Source of the DNA: an uncultured Pelagibacteraceae bacterium
GTDB taxonomy: Bacteria > Pseudomonadota > Alphaproteobacteria > Pelagibacterales > AG-422-B15
DNA length: 64,000 nucleotides
Reading direction: 5' to 3'
NCBI GenBank assembly: GCA_902517885.1
Contig: CABYDZ010000004.1
Span: forward strand, 62,001 to 126,000
Shown here: positions 48,133-57,194 of the stretch, piece after piece
How positions within the stretch are numbered: position 1 is the first letter of the stretch
How the letters are laid out: every line of letters starts with the position of its first letter
The notes under the pieces: model-generated
Database searches by the model: none
Seen by the model: only the letters and a program-made list of their open reading frames with translations
What the model was told of the DNA's origin: nothing
Program-made: the position numbers and the translations under genes

Positions 48133-49941
48133 ATGAATATATTAGGTTTATCTCTTGGAATACTGTCAACAGCAGCATTGTTTGTGAATGGAAAATTAAA
48201 ATCCTGTATCAGTCAGGAGAGATACTCCAGAATTAAAAATGATGAGTCATTTCCAGTTGATGCGATAGAGCATGTGATGTCCGTAAATGCTATAGATGGT
48301 AAAGATTTAGATGCTGTAATTATTGCGGGCAACATGCTTAACCTAAGTACCCATTTAATGAAAAAATATAGTAAATGGTCACTAAAAGATCATTTTGATA
48401 TTATGGAATTGTATTGGAAGCCAAAATTAATTGAAAATAAAGATTTGTCCTTTAATAAGATCTTCAAGCACAAAATTGATACAGGCCAGTTCCCGGGAAA
48501 GCCATCTTGGGAAGACCTGCTTAATAATACATCTGAAAACTATTCAGATCCAATGAATATGGATGTGTATAAAAAGTTTATACATAAGATTATTTCTGAC
48601 TTATTAAATATTGAAGAAAATAAAATTATTCACATTGATCATCATGAATGTCATGCAGCATATGCATATTGGGCATCGCCTCTAAGGGGAGAAGAAACAT
48701 TAATTTTGACTGCAGATGCATTTGGTGATGGATTGAGTTCAACAATATCAGACTTAGGAAAAAATAATAATATAACACGTTTACATAGCGTAAAAGCTGA
48801 TGATTTTCAGTTAGGTAGAATTTATAGAAGCATAACCCTATTAATGGCGATGATGCCAGATCAACACGAGTTTAAAGTAATGGGTTTGGCTCCTTATGCA
48901 AAGAATCATGCTGTTGAGACTGCATATAATATTTTTAAAAATGGAATGTACGTTGATGGAATAAATTTTAAATATCATGAAAAGCCTAGTGATTTATTTT
49001 TTTATTATAAAGAAAGACTTCAATCATGCAGATTTGATGGGATAGCTGGTGGATTACAAAAATATACAGAGGAGATAATGTTGGAGTATATCTCCAATGC
49101 AATGAGAAAATTTAAGAAAGATAAATTTGTTTTTTCAGGTGGTATATCAATGAATGTGAAAGCAAACATGTTAATTAAAGATCTACCAGAAATTAAAGAA
49201 ATGTTTGTAGCACCCTCTGGAGGTGACGAGTCATTAGCTATTGGTGGATGTTATGCGTATTTAGATAAAAACAATTTAATTGATGAAATTAAGCCTATGG
49301 AGCATGCTTATTTAGGAAGAAATATTTCCGCCTTAGAAGTTGAAGAATGCGTAGCCCATGCACAAAATGAAGGCTTTCATACTTGTAACTATGATGATGA
49401 TTTTCTAGCAAGACTTATTTCAGAAGGAAAAGTTGTTGGAAGATGTTCAGGAAGAGCAGAGTTTGGAGCAAGATCTTTAGGTAACAGAGCAATAATAGCT
49501 GATCCAAGAAATAGTATGATTGTTGAGATAATTAATGAGAAAATAAAAAATAGAGACTTTTGGATGCCTTTTGCACCAAGTATATTATTTGAAATGAGTG
49601 AAAAATATATAATTAATAAAAAAAATATATTCTCTCCTTATATGACAGTAGGCTTTGAGTCAACTCATGATGGATCTAAAGATCTCCAGGCAGCAATGCA
49701 TCCTTCTGATAAAACTCTTAGACCACAAATGGTTACAAAAGAAATGAATCCTGAATATCATAGATTGCTTACATCCTTTTATAATTTAACTGGAGTTGGA
49801 GGAGTTCTTAATACTTCATTTAATTTACATGGTTTTCCTATAGTAAACAGTGCGAAAGATGCTTATAATGTTTTCAAAAAATCTGGTATTGATATTTTAG
49901 CTTTTGATAAATTTTTAATATCAAAAAAAACTATTAAATAA
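48133..49941 (+). CDS. Carbamoyltransferase, NodU/CmcH/TobZ family
   Basis: A 602-aa O-carbamoyltransferase using carbamoyl phosphate and ATP. The N-terminal Kae1-like domain has 'HIDHHECHAAYAYWASPL' near 171-188 (metal ligands) and 'FSGGISMNVKANM' near 334; the C-terminal YrdC-like part shows 'RAEFGARSLGNRAIIADPR' near 444-462. It probably carbamoylates a sugar hydroxyl. A good AAGGA ribosome binding site lies 7 bp before the ATG. Confidence 0.94.
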   Translation: MNILGLSLGILSTAALFVNGKLKSCISQERYSRIKNDESFPVDAIEHVMSVNAIDGKDLDAVIIAGNMLNLSTHLMKKYSKWSLKDHFDIMELYWKPKLIENKDLSFNKIFKHKIDTGQFPGKPSWEDLLNNTSENYSDPMNMDVYKKFIHKIISDLLNIEENKIIHIDHHECHAAYAYWASPLRGEETLILTADAFGDGLSSTISDLGKNNNITRLHSVKADDFQLGRIYRSITLLMAMMPDQHEFKVMGLAPYAKNHAVETAYNIFKNGMYVDGINFKYHEKPSDLFFYYKERLQSCRFDGIAGGLQKYTEEIMLEYISNAMRKFKKDKFVFSGGISMNVKANMLIKDLPEIKEMFVAPSGGDESLAIGGCYAYLDKNNLIDEIKPMEHAYLGRNISALEVEECVAHAQNEGFHTCNYDDDFLARLISEGKVVGRCSGRAEFGARSLGNRAIIADPRNSMIVEIINEKIKNRDFWMPFAPSILFEMSEKYIINKKNIFSPYMTVGFESTHDGSKDLQAAMHPSDKTLRPQMVTKEMNPEYHRLLTSFYNLTGVGGVLNTSFNLHGFPIVNSAKDAYNVFKKSGIDILAFDKFLISKKTIK

Positions 49942-49961
49942 ATTCTTACCAAATTTAAATT

Positions 49962-50678
49962 ATGGATGAATATAAAGAACTCTCTAGGAATTTTTCAACT
50001 TCTAACCTAAGTGTAGAAAAGAAATTGGAGAATTTTCCTGCTTATGTGCATCGTCGCGATGTCGCCATGTTCTTAAATAGATATGAAATTTTTAAAAATA
50101 TATTAAATATTCATGGATCTATTATTGAATGTGGGGTTAATTTGGGTGCGGGACTTTTTTCTTGGTTTCATTTTTCAAGTATTCTCGAACCATACAATAC
50201 ATCAAGGTTTATATACGGCTTTGATACATTTGATGGGTTTAAGTCAGTTGATAATAAAGATTCAAAGGGAATATATGTAGACAAAAAAAGATTTCTAGAA
50301 TTTACAAAAAGACAATCTGATGAAGAAATCCAAAAAACTATTAATATTCAAAATAATCACCGTCCCCTGAGTCAATTTGAGAAAGTTTCAATTATTAAAG
50401 GAGATGCAGTAAAAACAATTCCTAAGTTTATTAAAAATAATGAACATATAATAGTATCATTATTGCACCTTGATTTTGATATTTATAAGCCTTCCAAAGT
50501 TGCAATTGACAATTTTTTACCAAGGATGTCAAAAGGATCGATAATTGCTTTAGATGGAACAAATTGTCCAGAGGGGCCAGGAGAGGCAATTGCTGTTCTC
50601 GAAAGTTTAGATATCAATAAAATTTCAATTCAACGTAATAATTTTGACTCGTTTCTTTGTTATGCAATTGTTGAATGA
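49962..50678 (+). CDS. TylF/MycF-like sugar O-methyltransferase
   Basis: A 238-aa protein with features of Mg-dependent macrocin-type methyltransferases: 'SIIECGVNLGAGLFSW' near 51-66 (SAM binding), 'YGFDTFDGF' near 86, and the metal site region 'LHLDFDIYKPSK' near 168 with 'ALDGTN' near 194. The usual second aspartate motif DGDLY appears as DFDIY. It probably methylates a sugar of the surface glycan. A cytidylyltransferase-like gene follows after 11 bp. Confidence 0.82.
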   Translation: MDEYKELSRNFSTSNLSVEKKLENFPAYVHRRDVAMFLNRYEIFKNILNIHGSIIECGVNLGAGLFSWFHFSSILEPYNTSRFIYGFDTFDGFKSVDNKDSKGIYVDKKRFLEFTKRQSDEEIQKTINIQNNHRPLSQFEKVSIIKGDAVKTIPKFIKNNEHIIVSLLHLDFDIYKPSKVAIDNFLPRMSKGSIIALDGTNCPEGPGEAIAVLESLDINKISIQRNNFDSFLCYAIVE

Positions 50679-50689
50679 ATAAGTAACGA

Positions 50690-51385
50690 ATGAATGTTGT
50701 TGCCATAATTCAGGCGAGAATGGACTCAACTCGTTTTCCACAAAAAATGAAAGCTTTTCTTGGTGATCTAACGATAATTGAGTGGGTAATTTTGAGAGTA
50801 AAAAAAGCAAAATTATTGGATAATATAGTTTTGGCAACTAGTGATGAGAAAAGTGATGATTCCCTTATAGATTTAGCAAATAAGCATAAGATCAAAAATT
50901 TTAGAGGTAGTAAGGAAGATGTTTTAAATAGGTTTATAAAAGCTGCTTCCCAATTTAATGCCGATCATGTAGTCAGAATCTGTGCTGACAACCCTTTTAT
51001 TTGTTACGACTTAATAGATGATTTAATAAAATACTACTTATCAAACAATCATGATTTGGTATTTAATCATGGTCCTCAGTTAAATTCTAATTTTGCTGAT
51101 GGTTTTGGGGCTGAAATATTGTCTTTTAATACTTTGTATAAAATATCTGAAGAGGCTAGTTTGGATGTTCATAAAGAGCATGTAACTAAATATATTTACG
51201 ATAATTGTAACGAATACGACATTAGTGCTCCACCTTGTCCAAACGAACTTTCGTTTCCTCATCTCAGTTTTGATGTAGACGAAGTTAAAGATCTAGAAAA
51301 ACTTAACAATATATTAAATTCTAATAATATTAACGTAGCTACTTCGGCAAAAGACATTTTGAAAATTTATTCAAAAAATTATTGA
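50690..51385 (+). CDS. SpsF-like cytidylyltransferase family protein
   Basis: A 231-aa nucleotidyltransferase of the SpsF / acylneuraminate cytidylyltransferase superfamily. N-terminal 'AIIQARMDSTRFPQKM' is the nucleotide-binding motif; 'DNIVLATSDEKSDDSLI' near 44, 'VRICADNPF' near 91 and 'LSFPHLSFDVDEVKDLEKL' near 187 are characteristic. It activates an unknown sugar or sugar acid, and is the second of three such enzymes in the island. Confidence 0.88.
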   Translation: MNVVAIIQARMDSTRFPQKMKAFLGDLTIIEWVILRVKKAKLLDNIVLATSDEKSDDSLIDLANKHKIKNFRGSKEDVLNRFIKAASQFNADHVVRICADNPFICYDLIDDLIKYYLSNNHDLVFNHGPQLNSNFADGFGAEILSFNTLYKISEEASLDVHKEHVTKYIYDNCNEYDISAPPCPNELSFPHLSFDVDEVKDLEKLNNILNSNNINVATSAKDILKIYSKNY

Positions 51386-51418
51386 TAGTACCTAATATAG
51401 TTTGTATAGGATTTAAGA

Positions 51419-53191
51419 TTGCTTCAGAATAATAAAAAAAAAGTATTTTTTGCAACCTCAAATATTGAAGAATATTGGGACAAAGAATATCCAATATTAT
51501 TTTCAGGACATTGGTGTTTAAACAATAAAGATTACTTTGTAAAATCTCAACTTGATATCATCCCATACCAATGGAATGATTCAAAAAAAGTAATTGAGGC
51601 TCAATTGTATTGTGAAAAAGTATTTGAAGAAATTTTAATTAAAATTACTGGCGAACTAAATAAGTTCCTTAATTTAAAGAATAGTTCAAAATATTATAGA
51701 ATTCTTCTTGGCAATTGGCTTATTCATTACATACATCAATGTTATGATAAATATACCTGTATAAACAAAGCTAAAGAAAATTTTGATATCTTTACCCACT
51801 ATATTGAAAAAAAAGAAGATGAAGACAATATCCCATACGATTTTGATGAATTTATTAGTTCTAGCTTAAATCCAGAATATCAAGTTCAATTATTTTCAGA
51901 ACTATTTATGATAATGAACATTGAATTAAAAAAAATTAAAAACAATCCAAACAATATATATCTTCATAGCAATATTAAACCATCTTTATTTGGAAAAATT
52001 AGGAATTGGTTAATTTTTATAAAAAATAGCCTGTCTTATTTTATTCTTCTACTTTTGAAAAGAATTCATAAATCTATAGTTATAATCAGTAATCCATATT
52101 TCAAATTTAATTCAGTTAAAAATAAAATTAATGTTTTTATAAGATCAAAAGGAAGAATCTTCTTTTATAATCCTATTTTAAGTAGGCCTTTTGTAAGAAA
52201 AAAAATAATGAAGAAATTTAGAAATTCAGAAGCAAACAAACCCAACAAATTTGAGGAAATTATTTATAACCTAGTGAAAAAAAATATTCCCAAAGTTTAT
52301 TTAGAACATCACAGTGATTATTATGAGCACGTAAAAAAATTCTATAACTTCAAAAATAATGATATTTCTTGGCTATCATTTCAATGGAGTGGGAATACAG
52401 TTTTTCAATATATCGCCGCTATAACTTACAATCATTCTAATATATTATTAGCTCAGCATGGATCGGGGTATGGAATGGATAAAATTCATTCGCTTGAAAA
52501 TAATGAGCGATCTATATCTAATAAATATTATACCTATGGTTGGAAAGATAGCAGTCAAACCATTCCTTTGTCACTTCCTAATATTAAAGTTCATAAAAAT
52601 ATAGATTTAAGTAAGAAGGCAATATTATTTGTCAATACAACACGTCCGCTGCATTTGGTGAGGTTTCATAATGGATCAAATTCTAGTCAAAATTTAATTG
52701 ACAATGTTGAATCGCCAATTATTTTTTTGAATCATTGCAAATTTACAAAATATGTAATCGGCAGATTCCATTCATCAGATTCTGAAAGATGGAATAATTA
52801 TCAAAGAATTAATAAACATTTCCCACTTTTAAAAAGAGATAGAAATAAGAGTTTTTATAAATCTCTTAAAGAAATTAGGATGGTAGTCTCAGATCATTTA
52901 GGAACTACTTTCTATGAAAGTTTACAAGCTAATGTTCCCATAATTATTTTTATTAATCCACAAACATATACTTTTAGAGACCAAGCAGAAAATTTGATTG
53001 AAAAATTAATCAAAAATAAAATTATTTTTTTTGATCCAAAGGAAGCTTCTTTGCATGTTAACGAAGTCTATCAAGATATAAACACCTGGTGGAGTTCAAG
53101 TAAAATTCAATCATTAAGAGAGGAAGTATTAAGAAAACATTGTTATACTTCGAATAATTGGATTAATGATTGGTACAAAAAACTATTATGA
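51419..53191 (+). CDS. LIC12162-like putative transferase
   Basis: A 590-aa protein of the kind annotated as LIC12162 family, typical of surface-polysaccharide loci. 'VFFATSNIEEYW' near the N-terminus, 'LFSGHWCL', 'LLAQHGSGYGMDKI' near 344 and 'VVSDHLGTTFYESLQANVPIIIF' near 484-506 form a GT-B-like nucleotide-sugar half. Initiates at TTG 51419 with AGG eight bases upstream; a later start would remove the conserved N-terminal motif. A glycosyl or polyol-phosphate transfer role is likely. Confidence 0.8.
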   Translation: MLQNNKKKVFFATSNIEEYWDKEYPILFSGHWCLNNKDYFVKSQLDIIPYQWNDSKKVIEAQLYCEKVFEEILIKITGELNKFLNLKNSSKYYRILLGNWLIHYIHQCYDKYTCINKAKENFDIFTHYIEKKEDEDNIPYDFDEFISSSLNPEYQVQLFSELFMIMNIELKKIKNNPNNIYLHSNIKPSLFGKIRNWLIFIKNSLSYFILLLLKRIHKSIVIISNPYFKFNSVKNKINVFIRSKGRIFFYNPILSRPFVRKKIMKKFRNSEANKPNKFEEIIYNLVKKNIPKVYLEHHSDYYEHVKKFYNFKNNDISWLSFQWSGNTVFQYIAAITYNHSNILLAQHGSGYGMDKIHSLENNERSISNKYYTYGWKDSSQTIPLSLPNIKVHKNIDLSKKAILFVNTTRPLHLVRFHNGSNSSQNLIDNVESPIIFLNHCKFTKYVIGRFHSSDSERWNNYQRINKHFPLLKRDRNKSFYKSLKEIRMVVSDHLGTTFYESLQANVPIIIFINPQTYTFRDQAENLIEKLIKNKIIFFDPKEASLHVNEVYQDINTWWSSSKIQSLREEVLRKHCYTSNNWINDWYKKLL

Positions 53192-53283
53192 TAATTCAAT
53201 CACTTTATTACTCACGCTAGAATGCGACATAATAACTCGATGCATTGGTTAGGTATTAATTTAAATTAAACAGTAAACTTATT

Positions 53284-54555
53284 ATGATTTTTCAATTTAT
53301 ATCAAATGCAAGTTGCGTTATTGAAGGTAACTACGGTTCAAGAATATTAACTGACCCATGGTTTAATAACGGAGTTATGGAAGGAAGTTGGTGCAATCAT
53401 CCTCCAATCGATACAAGAGCTGCTGATTTCCACAATGTTGATTTAATATATCTAAGTCACTTGCACCCTGATCATTATGACGCAAGATTTTTTGATTTTC
53501 CAAAATCTACACCTATTATAATTTTAGACCATGGTAACAATTACCTACAAAAAATTCTCAATAAAAATGGTCACTCTAATTTAATATTAGTTAAAGATGG
53601 ATGTTCAACAACGTTCAATGAATTTAAGATTACAATGTTTGCACCATTTGTTAAACATGCATTTGAAGATTTTGAAAAAAATCAAATTGCCTCAGATGTA
53701 GGGAATTTAATTGACAGTGCAATGTTAGTCCAAACGAATGAATTCTCTATTATGAATTTTAATGATAATAAACCTGATACAAACGCATGCAATGATTTAG
53801 TAAAAAAATATGGTCAGATCGATTTAGCTTTACTTAATTATAATGCAGCAAACTGTTACCCTGCTTGCTTCGAAAATTTGTCCGATAAAGAAAAAATCAA
53901 CGAAAAAAAAAGAATAGTGACTCGTAATTATGATTACATGATTAACTTAATTAATGCGCTAAATCCTAAAACAGTATTTCCATTTGCAGGCTCTTATGTA
54001 CTTGGGGGCAAGGAACACATTAAGAATAAATACTTAGCAGTAGACTCCGCTGAGGAATGTAAAAACTATATTGCTAATCATGTGAAATCTTCAGTAATTA
54101 ATTTAAGTGAAAAAAATCGTTTTGATTTAAAAAGCAATACACTCCTTGACAAGTTTATTGATTTCAGTGAAAAGCAAACAGAAATGCTAATTGAGAGTGA
54201 GCTAAAATACCTGCCTTATCCTTACGAAGGTGATCGAGATCCTGACCTTAATCTTTTAATAGAAGACACAAAAAAAGCATCAACTAAAATGACTAATAAA
54301 ATGGCTAAATTAGGTTTTAAATGTAAAACAAAAGTTAGCATTTTAATTAATGACAAAAGTATAGAAGTTTATAACCCTTCAAATGATAACAAACTCACTT
54401 TGGAATGTTCAATGGATCCGCGCCTACTTAGAAGAATTCTTAACAGAGAGGCTAACTGGAATAACGCAGAGATAGGTGCTCATATTAATTTTCGAAGGAC
54501 ACCTAATATAAATGAACCTGATGTTCATACTGCTCTTCAATTTTTACATTTATAG
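53284..54555 (+). CDS. MBL-fold protein resembling the catalytic domain of CMP-N-acetylneuraminate hydroxylase (CMAH)
   Basis: A 423-aa metallo-beta-lactamase-fold protein. The metal motif is H59-L-H61-P-D63-H64 in 'LIYLSHLHPDHYD'. Beyond this generic motif, several segments line up with what I remember of mammalian CMAH: 'LTDPWFNNG' (DPW strand), 'VFPFAGSYVLGGKEHIKNKY' near 236 and 'MDPRLLRRILNREANWNNAE' near 379. The N-terminal Rieske [2Fe-2S] domain of CMAH is absent; the protein starts where the MBL part would. Surrounding NeuB and CMP-sugar synthetase genes fit a role on nonulosonic acids. Function is inferred; UlaG-like hydrolase is the alternative. Confidence 0.72.
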   Translation: MIFQFISNASCVIEGNYGSRILTDPWFNNGVMEGSWCNHPPIDTRAADFHNVDLIYLSHLHPDHYDARFFDFPKSTPIIILDHGNNYLQKILNKNGHSNLILVKDGCSTTFNEFKITMFAPFVKHAFEDFEKNQIASDVGNLIDSAMLVQTNEFSIMNFNDNKPDTNACNDLVKKYGQIDLALLNYNAANCYPACFENLSDKEKINEKKRIVTRNYDYMINLINALNPKTVFPFAGSYVLGGKEHIKNKYLAVDSAEECKNYIANHVKSSVINLSEKNRFDLKSNTLLDKFIDFSEKQTEMLIESELKYLPYPYEGDRDPDLNLLIEDTKKASTKMTNKMAKLGFKCKTKVSILINDKSIEVYNPSNDNKLTLECSMDPRLLRRILNREANWNNAEIGAHINFRRTPNINEPDVHTALQFLHL

Positions 54556-54640
54556 AATTTGCTTTAATTAAGTAGATAATTCAATATATTCATTTAAGTT
54601 ATTATTAGATTTTACTAATCAATGACTTAAAATATTTAAT

Positions 54641-55291
54641 ATGTCAAAATTGAAAAAAATTTCTGTAATAATACCTGTTTACAATCAAGAAAGATATTTG
54701 GCTAGATGTCTTCACTCAATTTTATCGCAAACTTTTAATGATGATCATTTCGAAGTAATAGTTATTAATGACGCAAGTACAGACAGTACACTTTTTGTTT
54801 TAGAGCAATTTAAAAAAAATATTAAAATTATTAATAATAAAAAAAATATTGGATTGCCTGGAAGTTTAAATCTTGGAATTAAAAATTCAAATGCACAATA
54901 CATTGTTAGGTTAGACAGTGATGACTATGTTAATGATAAGTTTTTAGAAATTTTATATATGTTTGCAAACTATAATTCTAAAATAAATGCCTTTGCGTGT
55001 GACTATCACCTTATAGATGAGAATGAGCAAATAATAGAAACTGCTAACTGTATGGAAAAACCTATCGGCTGCGGAATCATTTTTCGAAGACAAGATTTAA
55101 TAAAAATCGGAATGTATGATGAAGAGTTTTTGATAAATGAGGAAAAAGATTTAAGGTCAAGGTTTGAAACTGAATTCTTAATAAATAGAATTGAATTACC
55201 ACTTTATAGATATCGTAAACATGAAACAAATATGACAAATAATAAAAATGCAATGAGTCATTACAATAAAAAACTTAAAGAAAAAAAATGA
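54641..55291 (+). CDS. Glycosyltransferase family 2
   Basis: A 216-aa GT-A fold transferase. 'ISVIIPVYNQERYLARCLHS' near 7-26, 'VINDASTDSTL' near 42-52 and the DxD-type metal motif 'YIVRLDSDDYVN' near 87-98 are complete. It is shorter than most GT2 enzymes and lacks membrane helices. Its stop overlaps the NeuB-like start by 4 bp, linking glycosyl transfer to the nonulosonic acid. Confidence 0.92.
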   Translation: MSKLKKISVIIPVYNQERYLARCLHSILSQTFNDDHFEVIVINDASTDSTLFVLEQFKKNIKIINNKKNIGLPGSLNLGIKNSNAQYIVRLDSDDYVNDKFLEILYMFANYNSKINAFACDYHLIDENEQIIETANCMEKPIGCGIIFRRQDLIKIGMYDEEFLINEEKDLRSRFETEFLINRIELPLYRYRKHETNMTNNKNAMSHYNKKLKEKK

Positions 55292-56355
55292 TTCAAAATT
55301 CTATTTTTTCCAGAAATGTATATAAACACTCTCCTTATATAATAGCTGAAATCGGTGTAAATCACGAAAATTCATATGACACAGCTGTCAAGATTATTGA
55401 TTTAGCAAAGGAAGGTGGTGCTGATGCAGTTAAATTTCAGAGTTACAAGGCTGATCTACTTGCGTCAAAAGACTCCCCCGCATATTGGGATACAAATAAA
55501 GAAAAAACATTAAATCAGAATGAACTATTCAAGAAATATGATAGTTTTAATGAAAACGAATATATAAAATTATCTGAATATTGTAAAAAAATTAATATTC
55601 AATTTCTTTCAACGCCATTCGATATACATTCAGTTGCTTATCTAGATCCAATTGTACCATTTTTCAAAATAGCTTCTGCTGACATAAATAATTTTCAGTT
55701 ATTAGAGAGAGTTTCTAAGACTAATAAGCCAATAATATTATCAACTGGTGCATCCAATTTAGATGAAATTGATCAAGCTATAAAAATATTAGAAAAAACT
55801 GCAAAAAAAGATATTTGCTTAATGCATTGCATCTTAAATTATCCTACAGAAAATATAAATGCTAACCTTTCGATGATTAAGAGTCTTCAAAAAAAATTTC
55901 CTGAAAGAGTAGTAGGATATTCTGACCATACATTGCCTGACGAAAAAATGAGATCAATAGTCTTGGCTTATTTGCTTGGAGCTACTGTTATTGAAAAACA
56001 TTTCACTCATGACAAAAGTCTTCCTGGAAACGATCATTATCATGCAATGGATTTCAATGATTTAAAAATATTAAGATCGGAAATTAATCAAATTGAAGAA
56101 CTTATAGGAAATGAGGATGAAAAAAAATCTATACCTAGTGAGGAATTATCAAGACTCAATGCAAGGAGAAGTATTGTTACTAGTAGAAAATTATCAAAAG
56201 GTCATGTAATTGACGAATTTGATATAGTTTGTAAAAGGCCTGGCTCAGGAATTACAGCAAATAATTGGTATAAAGTTATTGGAAGTCACGTATTGGATGA
56301 TTTACCTGAAGATTATTTAATAAAGTGGTCTGACTTAAAGATTGTTGGGGAATAA
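55288..56355 (+). CDS. N-acetylneuraminate synthase family protein (NeuB-like, copy 2)
   Basis: A 355-aa PEP-condensing synthase with TIM barrel ('YIIAEIGVNHENSYDTA', 'GGADAVKFQSYK', 'LMHCILNYPTENINANL', 'VIEKHFTHDKSLPGNDHYHAMD') and a C-terminal SAF domain (about 290-350, 'GSGITANNWYKVIG'). It differs clearly from copy 1 at 33,561, so it is not a recent duplicate. The 'LPGNDHYHAMD' region is typical of legionaminate/sialate synthases. Next to GT2 and CMAH-like genes. Confidence 0.93.
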   Translation: MIQNSIFSRNVYKHSPYIIAEIGVNHENSYDTAVKIIDLAKEGGADAVKFQSYKADLLASKDSPAYWDTNKEKTLNQNELFKKYDSFNENEYIKLSEYCKKINIQFLSTPFDIHSVAYLDPIVPFFKIASADINNFQLLERVSKTNKPIILSTGASNLDEIDQAIKILEKTAKKDICLMHCILNYPTENINANLSMIKSLQKKFPERVVGYSDHTLPDEKMRSIVLAYLLGATVIEKHFTHDKSLPGNDHYHAMDFNDLKILRSEINQIEELIGNEDEKKSIPSEELSRLNARRSIVTSRKLSKGHVIDEFDIVCKRPGSGITANNWYKVIGSHVLDDLPEDYLIKWSDLKIVGE

Positions 56356-56356
56356 A

Positions 56357-57190
56357 GTGCTGATAAAAATATTCAGAAATTCATTACTTTTATTTTATAA
56401 TCCAATTAAATTTATTTCTAAGTTAGATGATTTTGTAAAAAGGAGCTTAATTCAGTATATCCTTAATAATAAACTACCAATATTTTATAAAAACAAAAAA
56501 ATCTTTATGATTAGAAATTTTGGAGCAATTTCAAAAATGAGGGCAAGTTCTTTTGAAATTAAGGAACCTGAAACACTAAGATGGATACAAGGGTTTAAGG
56601 ATAACTCTTCGCTTCTAGACATAGGTGCAAATATTGGAATTTATAGTCTTTTCGCCGCTTACAACGGTCATTTAGTAAAGTCAATTGAGCCAGACGCTCT
56701 CAACTATGCTTTGCTTAATTTAAATATAAAAGATAATTCCTATCAAAATAAAATTACTGCCTATCCGTACTCAATGCACTCAGAAACGGGCACAGCAAAA
56801 TTAAATATTGGAGATTATGAATGGGGTGGAGCTATGTCATCTTTTGACCGGGAATTGGATTGGAAGGGAAGGGAAATGAATGTTCAATTTACTCAAGGAA
56901 GTGCTGGAATTAGTATTGATGATTTTTGTAATAATATAAATTTTGTTCCTAACCATATAAAGATAGATGTAGATGGCAATGAACTTCTAGTTCTAAAGGG
57001 AGCAATGCAAACCTTACAAAATTTGGATCTTAAATCTATATTAATTGAACTCTACAAGGATCATCATGAGTACAATGAATGTCTAAAAATTCTTAAAAAT
57101 AATAATTTTATTTTATCTGAAGCTACTCACTCAGCTATTTATGATAAAGATGATTTAAGAACTGATAATTACATTTTTATTAGAGATTAA
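56357..57190 (+). CDS. FkbM family methyltransferase
   Basis: A SAM-dependent methyltransferase of about 277 aa. Motif I 'SLLDIGANIGIYSLFAA' is near 89-105, 'SIEPDALNYALLNLN' follows, and 'IKIDVDGNELLVLKGA' near 198 is the FkbM signature. I chose GTG 56357, with GGGG 6 bp upstream and one base after the NeuB stop, over an in-frame TTG at 56342 that overlaps the previous gene. It probably methylates a glycan hydroxyl. Confidence 0.87.
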   Translation: MLIKIFRNSLLLFYNPIKFISKLDDFVKRSLIQYILNNKLPIFYKNKKIFMIRNFGAISKMRASSFEIKEPETLRWIQGFKDNSSLLDIGANIGIYSLFAAYNGHLVKSIEPDALNYALLNLNIKDNSYQNKITAYPYSMHSETGTAKLNIGDYEWGGAMSSFDRELDWKGREMNVQFTQGSAGISIDDFCNNINFVPNHIKIDVDGNELLVLKGAMQTLQNLDLKSILIELYKDHHEYNECLKILKNNNFILSEATHSAIYDKDDLRTDNYIFIRD

Positions 57191-57194
57191 TGTT

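Noticed and set aside
51080..51262. Short antisense frames inside glycan genes (for example here and at 30610-30792)
   Set aside because: They lack ribosome binding sites and family patterns, and run opposite to well-supported genes.
53192..53283. Gap before the CMAH-like gene as a small RNA or riboswitch
   Set aside because: Slightly richer in GC than its surroundings, but no stable hairpin or known motif is visible.
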